From: Maratus speciosus | Lineage: Eukaryota; Arthropoda; Arachnida; Araneae; Salticidae | NCBI GenBank assembly: GCA_963932465.1 | Contig: OZ010800.1 | Location: 96,615,307 to 96,679,306, forward strand | Length of the DNA: 64,000 nucleotides | Direction: 5' to 3' | Shown: positions 1-10,879 of the stretch, piece by piece | Layout: every line of letters starts with the position of its first letter | Position numbering within the stretch: position 1 is the first letter of the stretch | Program-made: the position numbers and the translations under genes | Notes under the pieces: model-generated | Told to the model about the DNA's origin: nothing | Databases searched by the model: none | What the model saw: the letters and a program-made list of their open reading frames with translations, nothing else

Positions 1-690
1 CTAATAATATTAGATTGTTATTGGATTTGCGCCATTATGTAAAATATAATCTCGATCGGATATTTAAAAGTGAGTTAAAGATCGAGTACAAATTTTGAAC
101 TGGAAAAACATTCATAAGATCGTTGAAGTAACATAAAAATTTATAACAATAACATAATTTTTGTTAAAAGAAATCATAAAAGAAACAGTCTCAAATCCTG
201 ACAAAACAAAACATATGTTATTTTAGCCAATCTGAAACTTAATAAATGCTAACTTAATCGTAATACTTGTACGATATTTTTCAAAGAGCAGATATACATG
301 AAATAAGATCTTCGAATACTTTAAACACTTGATATGTGACCCCTCAAAGCCAAGCCGAACTCATTTGTTTTCAGAGCAGAAAAGTGGCATAAGTCATGCA
401 TTTGTAAAGTTTCATAACTGGCTCAATTTTAGTGTTATATGAATGGGACTTTTTTTGTCTTGCTTGTCAGTGTAATAGGAAAATTTTACTAAATATAACT
501 TATAGGACCGGGGGACCGTACAAAAATTTAAATTTCGTAATTTTTCAAGAAAAGTTTTTATTGACCCAAATCGCTTTTAAAATATTTCTTTACCTGATTT
601 TAAACATTTTTGTAATTGGAACTATATATCTATGACTAACGGTTTAGGAAATAGCCATTGGACACCGTTGAGACCAGACACCCTGTATAT
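1..690 (+). repeat. Copy A of the GGACCGGGGGACC repeat family (cut by window edge)
   Basis: About 650 bp of this segment aligns by eye, in the same orientation, with 24340-25007. Both carry a run reading TATAGGACCGGGGGACCGTA near 503-523 and 24820-24838, and both end in similar flanking motifs (ACACCCTGTA here, ACACACTGTA there). An inverted partial copy lies at 22463-22780. The right end CACCCTG followed by TA resembles a Tc1/mariner-type terminus. The left end lies outside the window. A 67-codon frame at 432-635 is part of the repeat and does not look like a gene. The repeat is seen directly; the transposon class is inference. Confidence 0.75.
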
Positions 691-899
691 TATGTGCCGC
701 CAGTCTGATATTATGTGTTTAATTAAATGTATCTAAATTAACATTTTGTATTAATTTAGTTTGCTTCTGTATTATTTAGCGTTTTTAATAATGTTATATA
801 TTTTATAAATGTACATTAAATTACTATTTTGAACGCGATTGGCCATTGAGAATTGTAAACATGACTGACGATTAATAAATGCAAAGAAACAGATTGGAG

Positions 900-1085
900 A
901 AGATCCATTAGTGAATTTCAGTGGGAAAGTCCCCAAATTAGTGAGCTACAGCCAAGTTGGCTTCATTTATAGAAACTTATTTTAGTCTCCAAATTTGTCG
1001 AGATTTCACCAAATGGCGCTAAGCTTGGCGACAATCTGACGGTAACGTATAGGAATACATAGTTTTGTGCTCATGATTGGGAAAA
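900..1085 (+). repeat. Dispersed repeat D, copy 1
   Basis: Contains the string AAGTTGGCTTCATTTATAGA and then TCTCCAAATTTG. This matches the reverse complement of 33860-34050 (CAAGTTGGCTTCATATATAG there) over about 150 bp. A third, weaker copy lies at 49225-49330. No coding content is recognised and the boundaries are approximate. Confidence 0.6.
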
Positions 1086-3370
1086 CAGTTACAACAATGA
1101 AAGATAATTTGCGAGAAATCATTGATTTTATTGGTTTTTGTTGAATTACTAAAAAAGTACTGAACCAATTTTGACTAAACGAAGTGGTACCGATTCGAGA
1201 GTATTCTCTTTCAATTAAAACAAAAATTACATGAATCGGTCGCATACGTTCGGAGTAATCGGTGAACATAGATAAAAAAAAAATACATACGCGTCAAATT
1301 AATAACCTCCTCCTTTTTCTGAAGCCGGTTAATAAAAGAAATACAAAAATACAAATTTGGAGAGATTAAGTTCACATGAGATAATATTTCTATAATTTAA
1401 TTTTTTTTCTAATTTGGTTATGCCGAAATGAATGCAGTGATAAAAATATAAAATTAGAAGTATTTTTTCACATACTAATTAAATAAGCGTTCTTTTTTTT
1501 TTTTATCTAGCTACATATCTTTATTTATCGCTGTCCTTTTCTTTGCTTATTATCATACAAAACCTCCCACAGCTTGAAAAATATACATAAAAATATAGTT
1601 TAACAACAAAAATAGCAAATGCAGTAAAAAAATGAAAATAAGATGATTATAATCATTTCATTTTACTTACATACAGGCAGAAAAAAACCTAGATATTTGT
1701 TTTTGCTATGCTTTAAAAAAATATTATATCTATTTTAATACTACATTTTTTTAAAAAACATTTTCCTTTGACATATGATTTCGCTTGAAAAGAAAACGGT
1801 TATATTTATATTATTTGAAATAATAATAAGAGCACCGAGAAATATAGACTAACAACCATTTGTTTATTTTTCATGCCAACGCAGCATTTTGAAGCTAGGA
1901 ATGCTTTCGGATATTTGAAATATATTCAATCCCTTATTATTTGTTCTGCATTGAAAAAAATATATTGCACTGAAATTGAACGTAATGAGCAAACATTTAC
2001 TTTTGCGTTATTTTATTTCCCAGATGTATTTTTCAAAAATATATATGTATAAAACATATATATTCTAAGAAGAAAATAATCTATGTTTACCAAATCATTA
2101 TAATTCTTTTGTTTGTGAAGGTTTAACGAAGGTTTAACGTGTACGAGTTTAACGAAATGTAATCATATTATTAAAAAAAAAAAAAAAAAAAAAATGGAGA
2201 TGCGGGAAGATTTCCTTTTAATATATTCTTATGTTTATATCCTTTTAAACTTTGTTTTGACACAGTATTCTGTTGATATAAATATTTTGTTTTTTATGGT
2301 AAGGATCCCATTTAAATATTCCGATTTATCACAATGTATTTAGAAAAAAAAAATAGAAAAATGATTGTTTTTCAACAACAGTCACTTTATGTCAAAATGA
2401 TTGCGTACTTGTTAAATGATGATGCGAACAGTATAAGTAAAAAAAGAGACGTTTTGACTTAAAAAATTATTTAACCCGCAATATAATTCCATATCTGTAT
2501 AGTCGGTGAATGAAGCTTACAGTAGTAATAATTTTAAAATTTCCCTTTCATAGAACAATAAGTTATCTACGATAATTTATAGGGAATTTGAAATTTATTT
2601 TCAGTAGACAAAGTGGTAGGTGTAAGGATTTTTTTTATTTCATTCATCTCTTAAAATAAAGTCTAACCGATCATTATCCTATTCAGACCACCAGATCCAA
2701 CCCCCCCCTCCCCAGCTCAGCAAGTCTATAATTATAGATTGACATACAAGATGGGACATTTACGGCAAAACCTGTAATGGCAACAGTACTAGCTTCACTA
2801 CCGACAAGGGGAAAGAATTAACAAACCTCCGAAATTTACCTATGTTGATGAAATATGTTTATGTTCTATGTTTTGAATATCTTTCCTAAACGAAGCAGAG
2901 AAAGACGATATTTTATTTATGTTTGATTTATTTAGATTTTTTTTTATCAGGCTTGTTCGTTCATCTGCAATATTTCGTATGTTTTTACATTATACCATCG
3001 CTTTATGTAGCTGTAAATCCAATTATATGAAATTTACTTGGCGTATAATACTCAAGATGAAATTTTTAGCTTGTTTTTCGTTGCACTTAAATCGTTCACC
3101 CATCATGTACGGAAAAAAAATATATATCCGTGCATGAACATAGAATAGGTATTAGATATATAGAATAGAATATCTATTCTATGTTATATATCTATTCTAT
3201 CTATATGTAACATTCTATTGAAAACGTCTCTATTGATTACGCTCTATGGAGGTGTCCTATCTTGTATGTTCTATGGCTATATATCTCCTTTCTCCTTTTT
3301 TGAAGCTGTCTTGCATCACTGTCGAGCATCCCAAACCCCGATTTTATTTTTTTTTCATTCGTCCTAGAAA
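1086..3370. other. AT-rich non-coding stretch, nothing recognised
   Basis: No gene, RNA or named element is recognised. Local features are an A22 run at 2173-2194, a C-rich patch at 2701-2713, and an AT-rich self-complementary patch at 3140-3205 built on ATAGAATA and TATTCTAT. Short frames such as 2919-3137 and 1006-1269 have no recognisable motif. Confidence 0.6.
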
Positions 3371-3380
3371 TAATCGAATG

Positions 3381-4028
3381 TTACGTTCGCCTTGAGATAG
3401 TTGAGTCACCTAATTTTTAATCACTTAACTTTTCAGAAACGGGAAACCCGTAATTAGTCTTTAATTGTTCACATTGCCAAAATTTTTGAGAGACTTAACT
3501 TATGTTAAATTTTTAACTACAATTTCTAATTATACATAGTTTATTATTGTTTTTATTCTTTGCGGAGAGTTAATTAAATAAACGATCCAAAGGATCATTC
3601 GAAAAAGCTGAATAATTATTTGTAGACCTCAGCTCTAATTTTAAGAACATTTGCAAATAAGAAAAAGAGCTCAACAACCAGATTTCCACTCAACTCATAG
3701 TTAAGGCAGGGATCGAAGTATAGGGGGCAAATTTTATTGCTCTTACCAGTATCTTTTATTAATAATCTTCTTCACATTTTTATAAGATATACATATACAA
3801 TAGGACTATATCATGAAGATTATTTATAAAAGATACTGGTAAGAGATTATTGATAAAAGATACTGGTAAGAACAATAAAATTTGTCCTATATGCTCCGAC
3901 CCCTGTTAAGAGAGTATCAAAAGTTAAGTGAGTTTCAGAAAATTGCTCAAGTCGAAATCTTGATTCAGGGTACGTCCGTTTAAAAAAACTTCAAGTTACG
4001 TGACTCAACTATCTCAATGCGAATGTAG
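3381..4028. mobile_element. Foldback (palindromic) MITE-like element, ~650 bp
   Basis: The left end TTCGCCTTGAGATAGTTGAG pairs with the right end CTCAACTATCTCAATGCGAA. A nested inner palindrome at 3714-3902 is built from GCAAATTTTATTG, ACCAGTATCTTTTA and their reverse complements. The inner right arm contains a local duplication of TAAAAGATACTGGTAAGA. No open frame spans it. The symmetry indicates a non-autonomous inverted-repeat transposon. The family is not identified and the target duplication is unclear. Confidence 0.7.
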
Positions 4029-6299
4029 TATAAGTCCTACATCCTACCACAGAAAGTTTTGAATCTGCCATATATTACCATATTCTGGCGTCAGAATATC
4101 TCCTCTCTTCCTAGATAGTGTTGCTTAGTTCAGAGCGGAGCATAAACTTGCGAATGACTCTCCTTCTCCGCTGAAAAAAACTAAAACCAAAACCAAAACC
4201 AAAACTAAAATATAGATAAATATTATCCAAGCAGATAAGCGCATTTGATGTATCCTGATGACAACTCCCCCCTCCTTTAAAAAAAAACAAAACAAACATA
4301 CATTAATATAAGATGTAATACAATACAGAATTAAACTTAAGTTTTCCAGTAAATACACTAATTATACATAAAAACCTGTTAAAGTAAATAAAATTCCAAA
4401 TTTTAGAATAAATATAACCCAAGGAATTATTTTTCAACTAGTTAACCAATATTTATCCAAAGAGAAATTAATATCACATCCTTGTTTACGCGCTCTGCAG
4501 TACCTTACCGACATTACACGCGACAGATTGCTTCCATTTAGTTGTATAGAGCTTCATTTCAAAATTTTACACGTTAATTAATAGAAAATATATATCGTAA
4601 GTTGAACAAAAATTCTGAGAAAGCATGCCAACTGTAAAAATATAACGCTCAGGGGATAAATAAAACGCATTGTTCGCATTAGAATTTTTATCTTTAGAGA
4701 GCTGTTTATTTTTTCGGTATTCATTATAAAATTATAATCTCTATGCCAAAAAACATCTGAACTACCCCCATCACATCTAGTGTTGCCAGGTGTCCCGCGT
4801 GAATCAGGGCTTTAAATGCTAAGGACACCATTAATTTCTTACAGTTTATTTCGCCATCTTTAATCGCCGATAATTCTGCCATTAGATAACGTGAAGGAAA
4901 TTACTTTAAAATGCTGTTTTCCAGAGCATTTGGAACCCCGATTTACGTCGCTGGTAACACTAATCATTACTCCTTCATAACATTACAAAAGCTTTTCACA
5001 ATTTACTAAAAAAATGTTTCAAACATTTTTTCAAATTTACTGGATCGTTTTAGTATCCATTGTCCGTTTTGCCTTACTTATATTTGTTTATCCCCATTCT
5101 TTTATTTGTCAATTAACGTACTCACATTAAGACAGATAAAAATTACACATAAAAGTATAGTAATATTATATAGTAATTCCTATCGCCTCCTGACCTTAAG
5201 GTCATGGATCTGCCATTTATGTTTCAGCACTGGTTTTAAGGGTTCATATTTTATGCTTCCGTGCTACGTTTTATCAGAATAACTCTCCGCTATTTTCAAT
5301 TCTCTTTGATTTAGAACTTCACCTGCAATCCTCCCAACTTAAAAATTCTTTTCCAGCTTTTCCAGGGGACGTTTCTCCCTTCCTCCATTTTTCATAATTA
5401 CTTACGTAACCGGTAATTCATTGTCATGAATATCCCTGCAATTACTTGAAAAATTTCTCTTTTGCTCTATTATTATCTGTCCCAAATATAATATAACTTT
5501 GATTCTATCCATTTCTTTAGAAATATTATAAGTAATATAATAAGGACCCTATTTAGAAATTTTTATTCCCCTATCTTGATGGAAGATATATTGTATAATC
5601 CCACTAATCAAAGACTCAAAACCTTTTTTCTCCCTCTCCATCGCTCGCAGAAAACAACATCATTAAAAAAATCCAAAGTGAAAGAACTCTTAGCGGGTGA
5701 TAGATAAAAGGAAAAAAGCAGAAGAACTGTATCTTCATCTCTTCCTTTTTTCTTTCATGGGAAATATGCAATATATTTTAGCCATGTGGTAAACGCGTAT
5801 GGTTTTTCTGGCTTGTAAAAGAACTTAAAAACAATATAATTGACTTTTTTAAACTGAACACTTTTTTTTATAGAACATAATTTCATATTGACTTTAATAT
5901 AAATACCCAATTATGCTTAATTGGACGATTGCATCAAAGGGCCGAAAATACATCCATATACTAGTTAAAATTAATGATGTAACACGCGTGAAGATAATAT
6001 GTTTGTAACTCACTTCCCAATGCGATCTCACTGAAGCGGAACGTAAAATGTTTGCTGCTCTTTCTTAATATGTTTAGTTAAATTTCTCTCTTTCTTTTCC
6101 TGTTAAAGGAGTAGTTTCATAATGTGCAACACCCATGCACATTAGCCACAATAAGATGATAATTAATGTCGCATTCACAATTCCTGACATACCGGTATAC
6201 GGATAATAAGATGAATACGGATATCTAAAAGGAGGTAAGAGATTTACTTATTCCTTTTTTACTATGATGAGACAGAGCGCCGTTTGCATTTATACAATA
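4029..6299. other. AT-rich non-coding stretch, microsatellite only
   Basis: The only recognised feature is an AAAACC-type microsatellite at 4180-4210, which creates the low-complexity frames at 4111-4358. No splice-supported coding segment, RNA gene or terminal repeat was recognised. Confidence 0.55.
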
Positions 6300-6560
6300 C
6301 TAGCAAACCCCGCGGCTTTGCTCACGTAATATTTGGAATATGCCAAGTGATATTTACATGACTATTTTTTATTAGAAAAACACTTTTTGGAATAATTCAA
6401 AAGTTACAAATTAAGCCACAATTTGACTGAACTTTATTATAAAAGTGCGATAGACAGAAATGAGATTTCAATTAATAAGAAGAACTAAAACTAATTCCAA
6501 ATAAATGATAATTTAGAAAATTATTTGAGTCTTTTTTGCTCATTTTATACGCTTATGTCA
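6300..6560 (-). mobile_element. Helitron-type 3' terminus (minus strand)
   Basis: Read on the minus strand the sequence is GCAAAGCCGCGGGGTTTGCTAG followed by T. That is a GC-rich block a few bases before CTAG, abutting T, as expected at a Helitron 3' end (CTRR inserted between A and T). The body would extend rightward into the ~305-bp satellite, which may be internal to it. No Rep/helicase coding is seen, so any Helitron here is non-autonomous. Confidence 0.4.
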
Positions 6561-6589
6561 GTATTCATTTGAAGTTTTGAATTTTTTAG

Positions 6590-8349
6590 AAACCATCTTA
6601 ACAGATTTACATCTTAAAATTAACCATCATGTCAAATTCCAAGCTTCTTATCTAACAGTCATAGTTCTCTGGTGTTGAAATTGAATGTATCGAAAAATGT
6701 TGAAACAGAGACTGTCACCATTAATTTGCCAATATTAACCTTCAAATCGGTTGGTATTTCCTAATATACTATAGAAAACGGAATTTAGATGATTTTAAAG
6801 GCTTTCTTGTTGTTCCTGCCAACCAGATGGTAGTAAAACCGGCATAAAATATAGCCCGTATAGGATCAGGGACTATCACTCTTGATTCGCAACCAGTAAC
6901 TTTTGTAATCGGTTTATTATTTCCAGAGATTCCACAGAATAGTAATTTAGGACTCTTTTAGAATGCTTTTCGCTCGTTCCCTTCGCTTCATCTCTTTTTA
7001 ATTTCGAATTAATTTTCGGCTGCTGTTAGAGGACATTTATATTTTATAAGTAACTACGGTGCTATATTTAAAGTTTCTAGCCTCTTCAGTACTGCAGAAA
7101 TCGCAATTTAGAAAATTGTTTGCTTTTGCAACCCTCGAGGGATTGTGGCACCGACATAAAATAGAGCTTATGCTTGTGCAGGTTCTATCACCATCAATTT
7201 GCAACCATTATGTTTGAAGTCGGTTTCGTATTTCTTACGATTGCCTAAAAATCGTAATTTAGAACGCTTATAGAATGCTTTTCGCTCACTTCATCATTTT
7301 AAATTTGGAATTATCTTTCGACCATTCTTAGAAAGCATTTGCATTTTTGAAGTAATTACCATCCCAAATTTAAAATGTTAGACCCCCTCAGTAACACAAA
7401 AAACGCAATTTAGAGCATTGTTTGCTCCAGTAACCCCCAGGTCGTAGTGACAACAACGTAAAATATAGGCTATGTTGGAGCGGGGACTGTCACCATCAAT
7501 TTGAAACCATTACTTCTGAAATCGGTTTATATTTCCTGAGACTGGGTAGAACGCTGGGTAGTTTTTAGAACGCTTTTCGTTCATTTTCACCCCTTTAAAA
7601 TTTCGATTTTTTAGGAAATGTTCTTAGAGATCATTTGTATATTATAAATTACTGTCCTGTCTAATTTCAGGATTCTATGCCCTTCAGTAACACAAAAATC
7701 GCAATTTAGAACGCTTTTTGCTACTGCAATCCCTAGGTGGTAGTGACACCGACATGAAATATAGCCTATGTTGGAGCAAGAGCTGTCATCATAAATTTTC
7801 TACCATTACTTTTGAAATATATTGGGTACTTTCTGAGATCGCGTAAAAATAGTCATTTAGAACTTTTTTAGAACTCTTTTAGCGCATTTTCACCCCTTTT
7901 AAATTTCGAATATTTTAAGAAATGTTCTTAGAGATCATTTATATCTTATAAGTAACTACCATTCAAAATTTCATGTTTCTAGGCCCTTCAGTAACACAAA
8001 AATTGAATTCTCGAACTTTTTTTGCTCCTGCGCCCACTTTGGGGGCAATGACACTGACATGAAACATAGCCTATGTTAGAGCAAGGGTTGTCACCATCAT
8101 TTTTACACCATTATTTTTGAAATCGGTTAGGTACTTTTCTAGATTGCGTAAAAATCGGCATTTAGAACATTTTTTAGAACGCTTTCGGCTCATTTTCACC
8201 CCCTTTTAATTTTCGAATTTTTTAAGAAATGTTCTTGGAAATAATTTATAACTAATAAGTAACTACCATGCCAAATTCCATGTATCTCGGCCCTTCAGTA
8301 ACACAAAAATTGCAATTTCGAACGATTTTTTGCTCCTGCACCCCCTTTT
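6590..8349 (+). repeat. ~305-bp satellite array, left part
   Basis: Degenerate tandem units share CAGTAACACAAAAATCGCAA, TTTTCACCCCTTTTAAATTT, AAGAAATGTTCTTAGAGATC and TAACTACCATGCCAAATTCC. Phase markers (CAGTA..C) fall near 7088, 7388, 7684, 7989 and 8296, giving a period of about 295-308 bp. The array continues beyond the BEL/Pao insertion at 14957. Units at the left edge (6590-7000) are most diverged. Related units on the opposite strand occur at 35470-36110. Confidence 0.85.
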
Positions 8350-8353
8350 GGGG
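8350..8353. repeat. 5' target site duplication GGGG of the BEL/Pao element
   Basis: GGGG directly precedes the left LTR (TGAAGA) and recurs directly after the right LTR at 14953-14956. Four to six bp is usual for BEL/Pao insertions. Neighbouring satellite units supply the uninterrupted sequence (CCCTTT, then a G run, then AGTGGCA), so the assignment does not rest on the GGGG alone. Confidence 0.8.
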
Positions 8354-8686
8354 TGAAGATAAACTTTTTCTCTGCTCCCATGACAACGAAGGACGCGCGA
8401 TGCGCGCGCACCCTACTTTAGAATGCGATTTCGTTTTGTTGTGGCTGGAACGAGACGAAGCGATTTTTTTGATTTTAAAAGCATGATCGCTGTAATTTTT
8501 TACAGTTTGTTGATGAGGCTAAGCCTCCCTTATTTCGAAGAACCAGATCAAGTGTTTGATCATTTTTATTGTATATATGTATAGAACCATGCATCTGTAA
8601 ATATTCATCAAAATAATTAAAGAAAAGAATCCAGAAAGCACCTCCTTCATTGAGTTTATGCTCGACTGTCTTTGAAATTTTCTTCA
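8354..8686 (+). repeat. 5' LTR of BEL/Pao retrotransposon (333 bp)
   Basis: Begins TGAAGATAAAC and ends TTTTCTTCA, so it has TG...CA termini. It matches 14620-14952 over 333 bp with five substitutions by my reading and no indels. It contains a GCGCGATGCGCGCGC palindromic patch near 8395-8408 and a TATATATG patch near 8570, which could be promoter elements but are not demonstrated. Low LTR divergence implies a fairly recent insertion. Confidence 0.93.
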
Positions 8687-8851
8687 TGGTGCATCACGCC
8701 GGAAAAGAAAGAAAAAAAAGTATTTGTTACTTTTTTAATGTCCTCAAAACACAAATAGAGCATAGTAAGTGGTGCATCGGCCGGGACAGAAAGAAAAATA
8801 AGTATTTGTTACTTTTTTAATGCCTTCAAAACACAAATAGAGCATAGTAAG
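8687..8851 (+). promoter_or_regulatory. Duplicated primer-binding leader, tRNA-Gly type
   Basis: Two tandem units of 83 and 82 bp (8687-8769, 8770-8851) each begin with a primer-binding-like string. The LTR-adjacent one reads TGGTGCATCACGCCGG. The distal one reads TGGTGCATCGGCCGGGA, which is complementary to the 3' end of animal tRNA-Gly(GCC), ...CCGGCCGATGCACCA, from what I know of that tRNA. The remaining ~65 bp of the units are almost identical. A primer site normally abuts the LTR, so the LTR-adjacent copy is degraded and the intact copy is 83 bp displaced. Confidence 0.8.
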
Positions 8852-8901
8852 TGATAAGAAGACAGCAAAGGTAAGATAAGTTTTTCATATTTTATTTCGA
8901 A

Positions 8902-10797
8902 ATGTCTGATTTAGAAAAGTTGAAAAAGAACCGTACAGTTTTGAGAACAGCAGTAACAAAGCTGATTAATAATATAGAAAATGTTATGAAGGATAGTCCA
9001 ATAAATTTTGATAATTTAGAAGAATTATTTATTCAGTTAGATACTAAAGCAGAATTATTGAAGTCAGTTGACGAGAAAATTGAGCCCCTTTTAGGGTTAG
9101 ACGACTATGAAACTGAAATCAATTCTGTTTATGATTACGTGGATAAAATATCAGTTGCAAAATTCCGGGTGAAGAAAAAATTAACCGAAAACAAAAAAAA
9201 TGTTAATGTTGATTTAAATAATAGTCAAGATTTAAAATCGAATGTGATTAATTATGAAAACTCAGTTGTTAAATTGCCAAAACTCAATATACAAAAATTC
9301 TATGGCGACGGTACGCAATTTATTTCATTTTTTAATACATTTAAAAATACAATTCACGAAAATAAATCGCTTTCGAAAATTGAAAAATTTCATTATTTGA
9401 AGAGTTATTTATCTGGAGCTGCGGCTAATGCTGTAGAAGGTTTTGAAATATCAGAAGCTAATTATGACGCAGCATTGAAAGTTTTAGAATCGCGTTATGG
9501 TCAAAAAGACGTGATAATTAATCATCACCTGAACAAGCTTCTTAATTTATCCCCTGTTTATAAGGCTAACGAAATTCAAAAACTGAAAAAATTGCACAGT
9601 GATATAGAAATAAATGTTCGATGTTTGTCCACATTAGGACTCGAACCAGCAAATTATGGCTCCATGCTTATCGCCGTAATTTTAAAATTAATACCGGCAG
9701 AATTAGCTTTGGAATATAATAGACAAAATGTAGATAATTTAACACATTCAGATATACATAAATTATTAGATTTTCTGCACGCTGAAATAAAAAGCAGAGA
9801 ACACACATTTTTTTCGAGAATGAAAGTATTTGAAAATAATAAAACAAAAATCAAGAGTCAAACAACAAAATCTGAATTTAAATCTACTTGTGAATTTCTG
9901 AACATTTCGAATGATAAATCGACTTCAGATAGGCAGCTGGCTCATTGCATTTTTTGCAACGATAGTAAACATTCATCTGATTTGTGTGAGGCTGTTGATG
10001 TAAACACTAAAAGAAATTTGTTGAAATCTCAAGGAAGATGTTACCTTTGCTTAGGCAGGAAACACGTTATCAAAAATTGTAACTCTAAAACTAGTTGCAA
10101 GAACTGTTCAGGCAGACATAATCAAACGATATGCCTAAAATCTAAATTAATAAAAGAAGTAACTACACCCGAATTAAAAGGTAATGAAAATGAAGCTAGT
10201 GAAAAAGTAATTTCGGCTATTTCCTCTACAGAAAATAATAAAATTCTTCTACAAACTTGTTGTGTAAAAATAAAATCAAACGGAAAACAATCTCTAATTA
10301 TGTTACTTTTAGATTGTGGGAGCATGCGAACCTTTATATCTGAAGAAATAGCAAATAAATTGAATTTACAGGCAATAAGAAAAGAAAAATTGTCGGTTTT
10401 TACATTTGGGAATAAGAACCCCATTGAAAAAACCTTTGAAGTAGTTAAACTAACTATTGAAAATAAAAATGTACCTAATTCAAAATTAGATATAGAAGCG
10501 CTAGTCACCAATCAAATATCAGCTACTGAAATCCCCCCACCTGAAATCAATGATTTGATGAAAAGTAAACAATTTGAAAATTTAACCCTTGCGGACACAC
10601 CCACATCCAAAGAACCCATTACATTACTTATAGGTGCTGACTATTATTATGAGATTGTTACTGGAAATATAAAACATTTGAATAAAAAATTAGTAGCTGT
10701 CGACACCATTTTTGGTTGGTGTCTACAGGGAAAAACAACTGACAGTTATACGCCCTTAGCATTTAATGTAATAGTAGAAAATTTTTTTTATTTCTGA
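8902..10797 (+). CDS. gag: BEL/Pao Gag-protease (631 aa)
   Basis: Structural Gag fused to the element's aspartic protease. The N-terminal ~110 residues are charged and helical. Residues ~130-300 resemble the retrotransposon gag-like (DUF1759) region (PKLNIQKFYGDG, YLSGAAANAVEGF). Zinc knuckles follow: C349/C352, then CYLCLGRKHVIKNC (C380, C383, H388, C393) and CKNCSGRHNQTIC (C399-C411), for nucleic-acid binding. A retropepsin-like A17/DUF1758 protease begins near residue 440; its catalytic motif reads LLLDCGS with D471, where D-S/T-G is usual, so a Cys replaces Ser/Thr. LLIGADYY and FGWCLQG are typical of the protease end. The frame stops at 10797 just after a T8 run, while the pol frame is open from 10778, so the two would otherwise be continuous. 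The start at 8902 is the first ATG after the leader. Confidence 0.93.
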   Translation: MSDLEKLKKNRTVLRTAVTKLINNIENVMKDSPINFDNLEELFIQLDTKAELLKSVDEKIEPLLGLDDYETEINSVYDYVDKISVAKFRVKKKLTENKKNVNVDLNNSQDLKSNVINYENSVVKLPKLNIQKFYGDGTQFISFFNTFKNTIHENKSLSKIEKFHYLKSYLSGAAANAVEGFEISEANYDAALKVLESRYGQKDVIINHHLNKLLNLSPVYKANEIQKLKKLHSDIEINVRCLSTLGLEPANYGSMLIAVILKLIPAELALEYNRQNVDNLTHSDIHKLLDFLHAEIKSREHTFFSRMKVFENNKTKIKSQTTKSEFKSTCEFLNISNDKSTSDRQLAHCIFCNDSKHSSDLCEAVDVNTKRNLLKSQGRCYLCLGRKHVIKNCNSKTSCKNCSGRHNQTICLKSKLIKEVTTPELKGNENEASEKVISAISSTENNKILLQTCCVKIKSNGKQSLIMLLLDCGSMRTFISEEIANKLNLQAIRKEKLSVFTFGNKNPIEKTFEVVKLTIENKNVPNSKLDIEALVTNQISATEIPPPEINDLMKSKQFENLTLADTPTSKEPITLLIGADYYYEIVTGNIKHLNKKLVAVDTIFGWCLQGKTTDSYTPLAFNVIVENFFYF

Positions 10798-10879
10798 ACA
10801 GATTGAAAAATTCTGGAATATCGAATCATCTGGCCTTTTTAATACTAAACAGGATTCAGATTTTTCAGAAAACAACGTT

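Noticed and set aside
4111..4358. Phe/Gly-Leu-Val-rich minus-strand frames as membrane peptides
   Set aside because: They come from an AAAACC microsatellite and A-runs.
10122..10511. 129-codon minus-strand frame opposite gag
   Set aside because: Antisense shadow of the Gag-protease frame.
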